From positions 1 through 34,198 of the forward strand of contig NZ_NFKI01000036.1 of NCBI RefSeq assembly GCF_002160305.1: a stretch of 34,198 nt of DNA, given 5' to 3'. This DNA is from Pseudoflavonifractor sp. An184 (lineage in GTDB: Bacteria; Bacillota; Clostridia; Oscillospirales; Oscillospiraceae). Below the pieces are notes generated by a model, which saw nothing but the letters and a program-made list of their open reading frames with translations, did not search any database and had not been told where the DNA came from. Every line of letters starts with the position of its first letter. Position 1 is the stretch's first letter. The position numbers and the translations under genes are program-made. Below, piece after piece: positions 8,173-15,627 of this stretch.

Positions 8173-8201
8173 ATTTTACCATAAAGGACCGGATTTCACA
8201 A
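8173..8201 (-). promoter_or_regulatory. Promoter of the D-lyxose isomerase gene
   Basis: The minus strand reads TTGTGA (8201-8196), 17 nt, TAAAAT (8178-8173), a good sigma-A promoter about 40 nt before the start codon. The rest of the divergent spacer (8202-8369) holds a small hairpin at 8259-8277 (GCAATCC/GGATTGC) and nothing else I recognise. Confidence 0.65.
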
Positions 8202-8369
8202 TTCAGAACCGCAGCGGTCCGTCTCCGCTCCCGGCGCGGACTGTGGCGGTTTGACGCAGCAATCCTCTGTGGATTGCGGGGAAATCAACGTGGTATGGTG
8301 GGAAAAACACGGTTCGGGTACCCGGCCGGATGGAGGCGTTTTTCCGAGTGAGGAAAATTCGAAACTATA

Positions 8370-8419
8370 TTGACATAGTGTCAGAAGAGTGATATAGTAC
8401 AGATACTGACATTGTGTCA
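8370..8419 (+). promoter_or_regulatory. Promoter bracketed by two TGACA-N3-TGTCA operators
   Basis: TTGACA (8370-8375), a 17-nt spacer and TATAGT (8393-8398) form a near-consensus promoter. The palindrome TGACATAGTGTCA (8371-8383) overlaps the -35, and its near-twin TGACATTGTGTCA (8407-8419) overlaps the expected transcription start, 36 bp apart. Both sites are followed by GAA. The arrangement predicts repression. The TetR-family gene in the same operon is the obvious candidate, giving autoregulation. Confidence 0.8.
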
Positions 8420-8465
8420 GAACTGTGAAACAATCACCGCACGGTCTGCAAAGGGAGGTTTTTCT

Positions 8466-9356
8466 ATGAACTCAAAGGTCTATTTCACCCGGGAGATCAC
8501 CCCGGAAAAAGTTGTTGAGCTGTACCACGCCCTGGGAGTGCAGCTGCCCGGCAAGGTGGCGGTGAAGGTCCACTCCGGGGAGAAGGGCAACCAGAATTTT
8601 CTGCGCCCGGAGTTCTGGCGGCCCATGGTGGAGGAGGTCCACGGCACCGTGGTGGAGTGCAATACCGCCTACGGCGACGCCACTGCCGGCGTGCGTGACC
8701 ACACTGAGGCACACCGCAAGCTCCTGGAGGAGCACGGCTGGACCAAATATTTTGATGTGGACCTGATGGACGCCGATGGGCCGGACGTGGTCTGGCCCAT
8801 CCCCAACGGAAAAATCCTCAAGGAGAATCATCTGGGGAAAAACATCATGAACTACGACTCCATGCTGGTGCTGGCCCACTTCAAGGGGCACCCCATGGGC
8901 GGCTACGGCGGGGCTCTGAAGCAGCTGGCCATCGGCTGTGCCAGCGCCAGGGGCAAGGCCCTGATCCACTCCGCCGGCAAGACCGACGACCGCTTCAAGA
9001 CCTGGCAGCAGCACGCCAGCCCCGTGGTCTTCCCGGAGGCCATGGCCGACGCCGCCTCCAGCGTGGTAGAGCATTTTCAGGGGAAGATCGCCTTCATCAA
9101 CGTGATGAAGAATCTGTCCGTGGACTGCGACTGCTGCGCGGTGGCGGAGGACCCCTGCATGAAGGACATCGGCATCCTGGCCTCTCTGGACCCGGTGGCC
9201 ATCGACCAGGCCTGTATTGACCTGGTGGTAAACTCCGACGACCCCGGCAAGGAGCACTTTATGGAGCGGGTGAACACCCGCAACGGCATCCACACCATCG
9301 AGGCCGCGGCTGACCTGGGCTTCGGTTCCCGGGAGTACGAACTGATCGAGCTGTAA
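8466..9356 (+). CDS. DUF362 domain-containing protein
   Basis: A 296-aa member of the DUF362 family, whose biochemical role is not established. Family features include the FKGHPMGGYGGALKQLAIGC stretch near the middle and DPVAIDQACIDL towards the C-terminus. A cysteine cluster, CDCC followed by a further Cys eight residues later (VDCDCCAVAEDPC), could bind metal or an iron-sulfur centre. No separate ferredoxin domain is present. The ATG at 8466 follows AAAGGGAGG; the longer frame to 8412 runs through the second operator. It is the first gene of a five-gene redox operon with two flavodoxin-fold proteins and an Fe-S aldo/keto reductase, suggesting an electron-transfer role. That is inference. 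Confidence 0.85.
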   Translation: MNSKVYFTREITPEKVVELYHALGVQLPGKVAVKVHSGEKGNQNFLRPEFWRPMVEEVHGTVVECNTAYGDATAGVRDHTEAHRKLLEEHGWTKYFDVDLMDADGPDVVWPIPNGKILKENHLGKNIMNYDSMLVLAHFKGHPMGGYGGALKQLAIGCASARGKALIHSAGKTDDRFKTWQQHASPVVFPEAMADAASSVVEHFQGKIAFINVMKNLSVDCDCCAVAEDPCMKDIGILASLDPVAIDQACIDLVVNSDDPGKEHFMERVNTRNGIHTIEAAADLGFGSREYELIEL

Positions 9357-9378
9357 CGCAGGAAGGGAGCAAAAGAAC

Positions 9379-9846
9379 ATGAGCAAAACTTTGGTTGCCT
9401 ATTTTTCCGCCAGCGGCGTGACCGCCCGGGCGGCGAAGGAGATCGCCCAGGCAGTGGACGCCGACCTGTATGAGATCCGCCCGGCGGAGCCCTACACGGA
9501 CGCCGACCTGAACTGGATGGACAAGAAGAGCCGCAGCACCAGGGAGATGAACGACCCGGCCTGCCGCCCCGCCATCGCGGAGCCGGCGGAGCACATGGAG
9601 CAGTATGACACGGTATTCGTGGGCTTTCCTATCTGGTGGGCTGTGGAACCCCGGGTCGTGGACACTTTCCTGGAGAGCTGCGACTTTTCCGGCAAGACCC
9701 TGATCCCCTTTGCCACCTCCGGAGGCAGCGGCATCGGCAGGGCCGAGAAGAGTCTGGAGGAGCACTGCCCCAAGGGGAACTGGAAGCGGGGCAGGCTGGT
9801 AAACAGCGGCGCGGCGGCCTGGGCCAAGTCCGTTCTGGGGCGGTGA
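9379..9846 (+). CDS. Flavodoxin
   Basis: A 155-aa flavodoxin-fold protein expected to bind FMN and carry electrons. The N-terminal phosphate-binding loop is in YFSASGVTARAA (about 8-19). The DADLYEIRPAEPYT segment and the aromatic VGFPIWWAVEPRVVDTFLE stretch (about 79-97) are typical of the flavodoxin_4-type proteins often annotated as flavodoxin or NAD(P)H-dependent oxidoreductase. It starts 22 nt after the DUF362 gene behind GGGAG, and the TetR gene follows after 7 nt. Partner proteins are presumably encoded in the same operon. Confidence 0.88.
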   Translation: MSKTLVAYFSASGVTARAAKEIAQAVDADLYEIRPAEPYTDADLNWMDKKSRSTREMNDPACRPAIAEPAEHMEQYDTVFVGFPIWWAVEPRVVDTFLESCDFSGKTLIPFATSGGSGIGRAEKSLEEHCPKGNWKRGRLVNSGAAAWAKSVLGR

Positions 9847-9853
9847 GGCGGCC

Positions 9854-10483
9854 ATGCCCAAGGGATCGGAAGAACTGACCCACGCCAGAAAGGAAGAGAT
9901 CATCGACGCCTGTGCCGCCCTCTATGAGACCATGGGATTCCGGGACATCACCATCCGGGACATCGGGGCCAAAACCTCCTTCACCCGCACCTCCATTTAC
10001 AACTACTTTCAGACCAAGGAGGAGATCTTTCTGGCCCTGCTCCAGCGGGAGCATGAGCGGTGGGCCGCGGATCTGGAGGAGCTGGCCCGGCGGGACGGGC
10101 CGCTGTCCGCCGGGGAGTTTGCGGATGGGATGGCCCGCACGCTGGAAAAGCGGGGCTGTATGCTGAAGCTGATGAGCATGAACCTCTATGACATGGAGGG
10201 GAACAGCCGGCTGGAAAACCTGGTGGCCTTCAAGCAGGCCTATGCCGGCGCGCTGCGGGCGGTCTCCCGCTGTCTGGAGGAGGCGTTTCCCCATCTGACC
10301 GCGGAGGAGATCCAAACCTTCCTCTACGCCTTTTTCCCCTTCCTGTTCGGCGTCTACCCCTACACCTCCCACACGGAGAAGCAGCTGGCGGCCATGGAGG
10401 CGGCCCATGTGGAGTACACCCACTGCTCTATCTACGAGCTGACCAAGTCCTTTGTGGGCAATCTGCTGCGGGCCTTTTTATAA
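9854..10483 (+). CDS. TetR/AcrR-family transcriptional regulator
   Basis: A 209-aa one-component repressor. The N-terminal helix-turn-helix (about residues 20-65) is recognisable in GFRDITIRDIGAKTSFT followed by SIYNYFQTKEEIF, the recognition helix and YF.TKEE signature of TetR proteins. The C-terminal all-helical domain is the presumed ligand pocket and is not conserved enough to name a ligand. Lying third in the operon it should control, it probably binds the two TGACA-N3-TGTCA palindromes at 8371-8419. A reactive electrophile, quinone or xenobiotic inducer would suit the neighbouring reductases, but this is a guess. Confidence 0.92.
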   Translation: MPKGSEELTHARKEEIIDACAALYETMGFRDITIRDIGAKTSFTRTSIYNYFQTKEEIFLALLQREHERWAADLEELARRDGPLSAGEFADGMARTLEKRGCMLKLMSMNLYDMEGNSRLENLVAFKQAYAGALRAVSRCLEEAFPHLTAEEIQTFLYAFFPFLFGVYPYTSHTEKQLAAMEAAHVEYTHCSIYELTKSFVGNLLRAFL

Positions 10484-10516
10484 GAAGCCGCGCACAAGCA
10501 TGAGGAGGCAGTTCAA

Positions 10517-11050
10517 ATGAAGATTCTTGTTCTGGAGGGCAGCCCCAACCGGCATGGCTCCTCCAATTTCCTGGCGGAGGAATTCATCCGCGGGGCCAGG
10601 GAGGCGGGCCACACGGTGGAAATTATCGACGCGGCCCACGCCGATCTCCACCCCTGCACCGGCTGCGTCCGCTGCGGGTACGAGGGCCCCTGCGTCCAGA
10701 AGGACGGCATGGAGCAGTTCCGCCGGCAGATCCTGGATGGGGACATGCTGGTATTTGTGACCCCCCTCTACTACTACGGGATGTCCGCCCAGCTGAAGAT
10801 CCTGGTGGACCGGTTCTGCGCCATCAACAGCAGCATCACCCGGAAGCACATGAAGTCCGCCCTGCTCTGTGCCGCCTGGAACGCGGACAGCTGGACCTTT
10901 GAGGCCCTGGAGGCACACTACCGCACCCTGGTGCGCTATCTGGATCTGGACGATCAGGGCGCGGTGCTGGGCAGGGGCTGCGGGACCCTGTCCATGACAA
11001 AGCGGTCCCGCTACCCCAAGCTGGCCTATGAGCTGGGCCGCCGTCTATGA
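10517..11050 (+). CDS. Flavodoxin-fold NAD(P)H-dependent FMN reductase family protein
   Basis: A 177-aa protein of the NADPH-dependent FMN reductase group. The FMN phosphate loop is in LEGSPNRHGSSNFL (about 6-19), and a short Cys-rich insert, CTGCVRCGYEGPC, follows strand two, as in many clostridial members. The FVTPLYYYGMSAQLKILVDRF segment (about 79-99) lines the flavin site. The ATG at 10517 follows GGAGG. Its end overlaps the region just before the aldo/keto reductase start. Likely a reductase or an electron donor within this operon; the substrate is unknown. Confidence 0.88.
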   Translation: MKILVLEGSPNRHGSSNFLAEEFIRGAREAGHTVEIIDAAHADLHPCTGCVRCGYEGPCVQKDGMEQFRRQILDGDMLVFVTPLYYYGMSAQLKILVDRFCAINSSITRKHMKSALLCAAWNADSWTFEALEAHYRTLVRYLDLDDQGAVLGRGCGTLSMTKRSRYPKLAYELGRRL

Positions 11051-11072
11051 AAACAGAGAATGGAGAAGTTCG

Positions 11073-12167
11073 ATGGAATACAGAATTCACCCCAAGACCG
11101 GGGACAAGATCGGTGTCGTTGGCATCGGCACCGGCCCCATTTTTGATACCACGGAACAGGAGGCGGCAGCCGCGCTGACCTACGCCTATGAGCACGGGGT
11201 CAACTACCTGGATTTCGCCACCGCCGGAGCCGGGACCTTCCCCTATGTGGGGGCGGCCCTCGGCTCCGTGCGGAGGGAGCTGTTCTATCAGATCCACTTC
11301 GGCGCCAACTATGAGAGCGGGGAGTACGGCTGGACCACGAACCTGGACACCATCAAGCGCCAGGTGGACTGGCAGCTGAAGGAGCTGAGGACCGACTACA
11401 TCGACTTCGGCATGATCCACTGCCTGGACGAGGAGCGGGACTGGAGGGCATACCAGAAAAACGGCGTGCTGGACTACCTGCTGGAGATGAAGAAGTCCGG
11501 CGTGGTGCGGCACATCGGCCTGAGCTCCCACACGCCGGAGCTGATCCAGAAGATCCTGGACACCGGCCTGGTGGAGCAGCTGATGTTCTCCATCAACCCG
11601 GCCTACGACTACCAGCACGGGGAGTTCGCCATCGGCAGCGCCTCGGAGCGGATGAAGCTCTACCAGCGCTGTGAGGCGGAGGGGATCGGCATCTCCGTCA
11701 TGAAGCCCTACTCCGCCGGACAGCTGCTCAGCGCTCAGACCTCCCCCTTCGGCAGGGCTCTCACCAAGGTCCAGTGTCTCCAGTACGCCCTGGACAAGCC
11801 GGGGGTACTGACGGTGCTGCCCGGCATCCGGAACCTGGAGGACATGAAGGAGGCCCTGGCATGGCTGGACGCCTCCCCGGAGGAGCGGGACTACTCCGTC
11901 CTGGGGACCTTCACTCCCAAGGACGTCACCGGAACCTGCGTGTACTGCAACCACTGCGCCCCCTGCCCGGCGGGGCTGAACATCGGCCTCATCAACAAGT
12001 ATTACGATCTGGCAAAGATCGGCGACGCCATGGCGGCGGACCACTATGGGAAGCTGACCAAGCACGCCTCCGACTGCGTCTCCTGCGGCCACTGCGACCG
12101 CCGCTGTCCCTTCCATGTGGCCCAGTCGGACCGCATGAAGGAGATCGTGGAATATTTTGGCAGATAA
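11073..12167 (+). CDS. Aldo/keto reductase-family protein with two [4Fe-4S] motifs; degenerate catalytic tetrad
   Basis: A 364-aa protein with an aldo/keto-reductase TIM barrel (about 1-280) and a C-terminal ferredoxin-like domain holding CVYCNHCAPCP and CVSCGHCDRRCP, two four-cysteine clusters. Compared with the AKR tetrad Asp-Tyr-Lys-His, Asp47 and His116 appear conserved. The Tyr position (Asp+5) is Gly52, and the Lys position at the end of the next strand is His75 (YQIHFG). Classical NADPH-dependent carbonyl reduction is therefore doubtful; a different redox reaction is possible. The ATG at 11073 follows GGAGAA; an upstream in-frame ATG at 11028 lies inside the preceding gene. It is the last gene of the operon, followed by a terminator. 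Confidence 0.87.
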   Translation: MEYRIHPKTGDKIGVVGIGTGPIFDTTEQEAAAALTYAYEHGVNYLDFATAGAGTFPYVGAALGSVRRELFYQIHFGANYESGEYGWTTNLDTIKRQVDWQLKELRTDYIDFGMIHCLDEERDWRAYQKNGVLDYLLEMKKSGVVRHIGLSSHTPELIQKILDTGLVEQLMFSINPAYDYQHGEFAIGSASERMKLYQRCEAEGIGISVMKPYSAGQLLSAQTSPFGRALTKVQCLQYALDKPGVLTVLPGIRNLEDMKEALAWLDASPEERDYSVLGTFTPKDVTGTCVYCNHCAPCPAGLNIGLINKYYDLAKIGDAMAADHYGKLTKHASDCVSCGHCDRRCPFHVAQSDRMKEIVEYFGR

Positions 12168-12176
12168 GAGCTGTCT

Positions 12177-12226
12177 GCTCCCCGTCCTCTCCGGCGCGGC
12201 GCGCTGGAGAGGGCTGGGGAGCATTT
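12177..12226 (+). terminator. Terminator of the redox operon
   Basis: A long imperfect hairpin, with GCTCCCC and CCTCTCC arms pairing with GGAGAGG and GGGGAGC (12177-12222), is followed by ATTTT. It begins 10 nt after the aldo/keto reductase stop codon. Confidence 0.65.
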
Positions 12227-12262
12227 TGATCACAAAACGGCATCCATAGAATTGATTTCCAG

Positions 12263-12444
12263 GGGGCTCCCTTTCGCAGGGAGCCCCTTGGGGCTCCCGC
12301 CAGAATTGACCGGGAGCGTTGGCTCGGCAAAGGTAGGCGCGGCTGTGGAAACGTTGCGCCTGCAATTTTTGCAAACCCGGGGCCCGGTGGCCCGGGAGAA
12401 CACGCGGACCGCCACTCAGATTTTGCGCGCCGGAAATTTTGCTT
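12263..12444 (-). repeat. Dispersed non-coding module, also present inside the atp operon
   Basis: From 12308 to about 12444 the sequence is clearly similar, in opposite orientation, to 27325-27460. Shared blocks include GACCGGGAGCGTTGG, CTCGGCAA versus TTCGGCAA, AGGCGCGG, GGCCC..GTGGCCCGG and CTCAGATTTTGCGCGCCGG. A perfect 9-bp hairpin at 12263-12287 (GGGGCTCCC/GGGAGCCCC) lies next to it. No coding potential is evident. Function unknown; it looks like a member of a dispersed repeat family. The rest of 12445-12496 shows nothing further I can name. Confidence 0.7.
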
Positions 12445-12496
12445 CCTCTCACAGGTATGCGTCCCCGGCGGCGAAACTCTCCCCCGAAAAACAAAA

Positions 12497-12541
12497 AACG
12501 CGCCCGCACTGGCTTTGAATGACCAGCGCGGGCGCGTTTTA
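12497..12541. terminator. Bidirectional terminator between convergent operons
   Basis: AAAACGCGCCCGC and GCGGGCGCGTTTT pair around a 19-nt loop that contains an inner CTGG/CCAG pairing. A-tract and T-tract on either side make it symmetric, serving both the plus-strand redox operon and the minus-strand RND operon, whose last stop codon is at 12571. Confidence 0.85.
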
Positions 12542-12570
12542 ATTTTGGGGAAAGGAACCGGAACAGCCCG

Positions 12571-15500
12571 TCAGGACTGGGCGGAGCCGGCCTCGATCTT
12601 CTGCTGCTTGTGCCTGCGCCCCTTTTTGGTGCCGTCCAGATTCTCCCGCCGGATGAGCAGGTAGAAGGCGGGCATCAGGAACATGGCCAGGATGGTGGAT
12701 GCGATGAGGCCGCCCACCATAACATAAGCCATATCCTTCATCATGCTCATGCCGCTGTCGGAGGAGAACATCATGGGCACCATGGAGATGACCGTGGTGA
12801 GGGTAGTCATGAGAATGGGGCGCAGACGGGTGGTGCCCGCCTCCACCAGCGCCTCGCCCAGAGGCATGGTCTGCCGCAGCTGGTTGGTGCCGTCCACCAG
12901 ATAGATGCCGTTGTTCACCGCTGTGCCGATGAGCATCAGGAAGCCCATCAGGCCCACAATGCTCATGGGGCGGCCGGTCAGGAACACCAGTCCCACAGAG
13001 CCGATCAGGCTCAGGGGGATACACATCATGACCATGATGGACAGACGGGGGGAGTTGAACTGGATGGCCATCACCAGGAACACCAGGAAGGCGCCCGCCA
13101 GAATGGCGGTGGTCATACTCGACAGGCCGTCGGCGGTGCTCTGGTCCATCATGCCGACGCCCACCGTCACGTCTGTGGGAAGGGTCAGCCCGGCCACCTG
13201 AGCGTCGATGGCCTCCGGGGCGCTGTATTTGGCTGTGTCGGTGGTGGTGGCGGTAAGGGTGACGCTGTACTGGCCGTCCTGCCGGGTAATCGTGGGCAGG
13301 GTGGTGATGTACTCCACGGTGGAGATGTCCCGCAGGGTGACCTGCTGGCCGGTCTGGGTAGTGATGGGGTAGTCCATCAGGGTCGTGATGTCGTCGTATT
13401 TCCCCTCAGGGTACTCCAGAATCACGTCGTACTCCGTGTCTCCATAGTCCACCGTGGTGGCGGTGAGACCGTCCAGCAGATAATAGATCTGCATGGCCAC
13501 CGCCGACTCGGAGGTGCCCATGGCAAGGGCCTTCTGGGAGTCAATGACAATCCGGCCCTTGGACTGGCTGGAGTCGAAGGGGTTTTCGATGCGGATAACG
13601 CCGGGGACCTGGGTCATGACTCCCTCCACCTGCCCGGCGGCCTCCCGCAGGGAGTCCAGGTTATCCCCCAGAAGGACCACGTCCTTGCTGTTGCTGCTCA
13701 TCATGGCGCTCATGTCCATGGCGCCGCTGGGGGAAACGGACACGTCCATATCCGGGACATTGCCGAAGCGGTTGGTGTACTCCTCTACCGCCGCCTCGCT
13801 GGAACGGCCGCAGTTGTCCACCGCATAGGCGGTGAAGGAGGCGGAGTCCCCCGAGATGCTTAAGGTGACGCTCTCAAAGTTCTCGTCCGAAAGAAGGGCG
13901 TCCTCCAGGGTCTGGATGCGCTCATTCATGACTTCCACCTTGGTGCCTGAGCGGAAGGAGACGTCCACCATGATGCTGCCGTCGTAATTGCTGGCCATCA
14001 GCACAAACTCCATCTGGCTCATGAGCAGAATGGCGGCCACAAAACAGACCGCGCCCACCGACACCACCCGGCCGGGGTGGCGCAGCAGCCGGGGCAGGGT
14101 CCGGCGGTAAAAGTTTTTGAAGCGGCCCAGGATGCGGTTGGTGATGAGCTCCTCTTTGGAACGGGGCTTGAGCCACACAAAGGCCAGGGGAACCACCACC
14201 ACGGCGGACAGGAAGGAACAGATCAGGGTCAGGAAGATGGTCCAGCTCAGAGGGGCGGTCATCATGCCCACCAGGCCGCCGGCCATGGCCATGGGGATGT
14301 ACACCACCACGGTGGTGAGCGTGCCCGCCAGAATGGACATGAGCATGGTGCTGGTGCCCACGGCGGCGGCCTCCTTGGGCTCCAGGCCATCCTCCTTGGC
14401 GCGCATGCAGCTTTCGAGGATTACGATGGAGTTATCCACGATCATACCGATGGCGATGATGAGGGCCGAGCCCGTCATCAGGTCGATATTATAGCCGGCG
14501 AAATTCAGCAGGATGACCGCCAGCAGGATAGACAGGGGCATGCTGATACCGACGATCAGACTGGCCTTCAGGTCGCCGAAGAAGATGAACAGGACGATCA
14601 TGGTGAGGATGACGCCGGTGATGAGGGTGTTGAGGATCTCGCCCATGGTCTCCATGATGCTCTCGCCCTCGCTGTATGTGATCTGGAAGCTCACCCCGTC
14701 CACGCTGTACTGGTCCAGCACGTCCTGGACGGCGTTGCACACCTCCATGGTGGAGGCGGAGTTCTGCTTGGTGACGGTGAGCATGACGCTCTCTCCGCCA
14801 TTGTAACGGCTGACTGTGCTGGCCTCCTCCTCATAGAGGTTGAAGAAGGTGCAGATGTCGTCCAGCTTGACGGTCTGGCCGGAGGGGGTCTGGATGGGGA
14901 GATCCCGGAAGCTGGGATTGATCTCCACATTGCCGTACACCCCCAGGGCGATGTCCTGAGAGCCCAGGGAGACGCTGCCCACCGGCATGTCGAAGTCGGC
15001 CGCCGCGATGGCGGACCCCACCGTGGAGATGGACAGGCCGTACTGCCGCATGGCCGCCTCGTCCAGTACGATGCGCAGATACTCGTCCTGTGCGCCGGAC
15101 AGCTCCACCTGGGCCACGCCGCCGATGTTCTCCAGGGCGGGTACCACATCGCTGTCCAGATAGTCGGCCACGTCAATGCCCTGGGGCGCGGTGGCGGAAA
15201 TCATCATGGTGCCCAGCGCGTCGGCGCTGATCTCCATGATCAAGGGGTCCTGACACTCGTCCGGGAGGGAGGGCATCAGGTTGTCGATGGTGCTCTTTAA
15301 ATCGGAGTAAGCTTCGTTCATATCCGTGCCATAGTTGTAGGTCAGCTGAAGCATGGTATAGTTTTCCGAGGAGTAGGAGTTGATGCTGTCCAGATCGGAC
15401 AGGGACTCGCACTCGTCCTCCAGGGGCTGGGTGAGCAGACGGTCCACGCTGTCCGCGTCCGCCCCGGGCCAGGTGACCATCACCAGTTCCATGGGCATCT

Positions 15501-15621
15501 CCATGTCCGGCATGTATTCCAGAGGCATCTGGGTCAGGGAGGCCGTGCCGAATACCACCACGCCCAAAATCAGCATGATAACGGACATGGGGCGGCGCAG
15601 GACCAATTGAATAAACTTCAT
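12571..15621 (-). CDS. RND-family efflux permease (AcrB/HAE1-like)
   Basis: A 1016-aa inner-membrane proton-driven exporter of the ACR_tran family. It has the typical two-fold repeat: TM1 near residues 10-30, a large extracytoplasmic loop, six TM segments around 330-540, a second loop, and a C-terminal TM bundle around 840-1000. The TM4 proton-relay region reads GMIVDNSIVI and the TM10 region GTAVNNGIYLVD, so it belongs to the VDN/VNN clade rather than the Asp-Asp/Lys arrangement of E. coli AcrB. It starts 6 nt after the adaptor gene behind GGAGGG. The substrate is unknown; drugs, bile compounds, lipids or metals are all possible. Probably activated by the divergent two-component system. Confidence 0.93.
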   Translation of the reverse strand: MKFIQLVLRRPMSVIMLILGVVVFGTASLTQMPLEYMPDMEMPMELVMVTWPGADADSVDRLLTQPLEDECESLSDLDSINSYSSENYTMLQLTYNYGTDMNEAYSDLKSTIDNLMPSLPDECQDPLIMEISADALGTMMISATAPQGIDVADYLDSDVVPALENIGGVAQVELSGAQDEYLRIVLDEAAMRQYGLSISTVGSAIAAADFDMPVGSVSLGSQDIALGVYGNVEINPSFRDLPIQTPSGQTVKLDDICTFFNLYEEEASTVSRYNGGESVMLTVTKQNSASTMEVCNAVQDVLDQYSVDGVSFQITYSEGESIMETMGEILNTLITGVILTMIVLFIFFGDLKASLIVGISMPLSILLAVILLNFAGYNIDLMTGSALIIAIGMIVDNSIVILESCMRAKEDGLEPKEAAAVGTSTMLMSILAGTLTTVVVYIPMAMAGGLVGMMTAPLSWTIFLTLICSFLSAVVVVPLAFVWLKPRSKEELITNRILGRFKNFYRRTLPRLLRHPGRVVSVGAVCFVAAILLMSQMEFVLMASNYDGSIMVDVSFRSGTKVEVMNERIQTLEDALLSDENFESVTLSISGDSASFTAYAVDNCGRSSEAAVEEYTNRFGNVPDMDVSVSPSGAMDMSAMMSSNSKDVVLLGDNLDSLREAAGQVEGVMTQVPGVIRIENPFDSSQSKGRIVIDSQKALAMGTSESAVAMQIYYLLDGLTATTVDYGDTEYDVILEYPEGKYDDITTLMDYPITTQTGQQVTLRDISTVEYITTLPTITRQDGQYSVTLTATTTDTAKYSAPEAIDAQVAGLTLPTDVTVGVGMMDQSTADGLSSMTTAILAGAFLVFLVMAIQFNSPRLSIMVMMCIPLSLIGSVGLVFLTGRPMSIVGLMGFLMLIGTAVNNGIYLVDGTNQLRQTMPLGEALVEAGTTRLRPILMTTLTTVISMVPMMFSSDSGMSMMKDMAYVMVGGLIASTILAMFLMPAFYLLIRRENLDGTKKGRRHKQQKIEAGSAQS

Positions 15622-15627
15622 TCCGTA

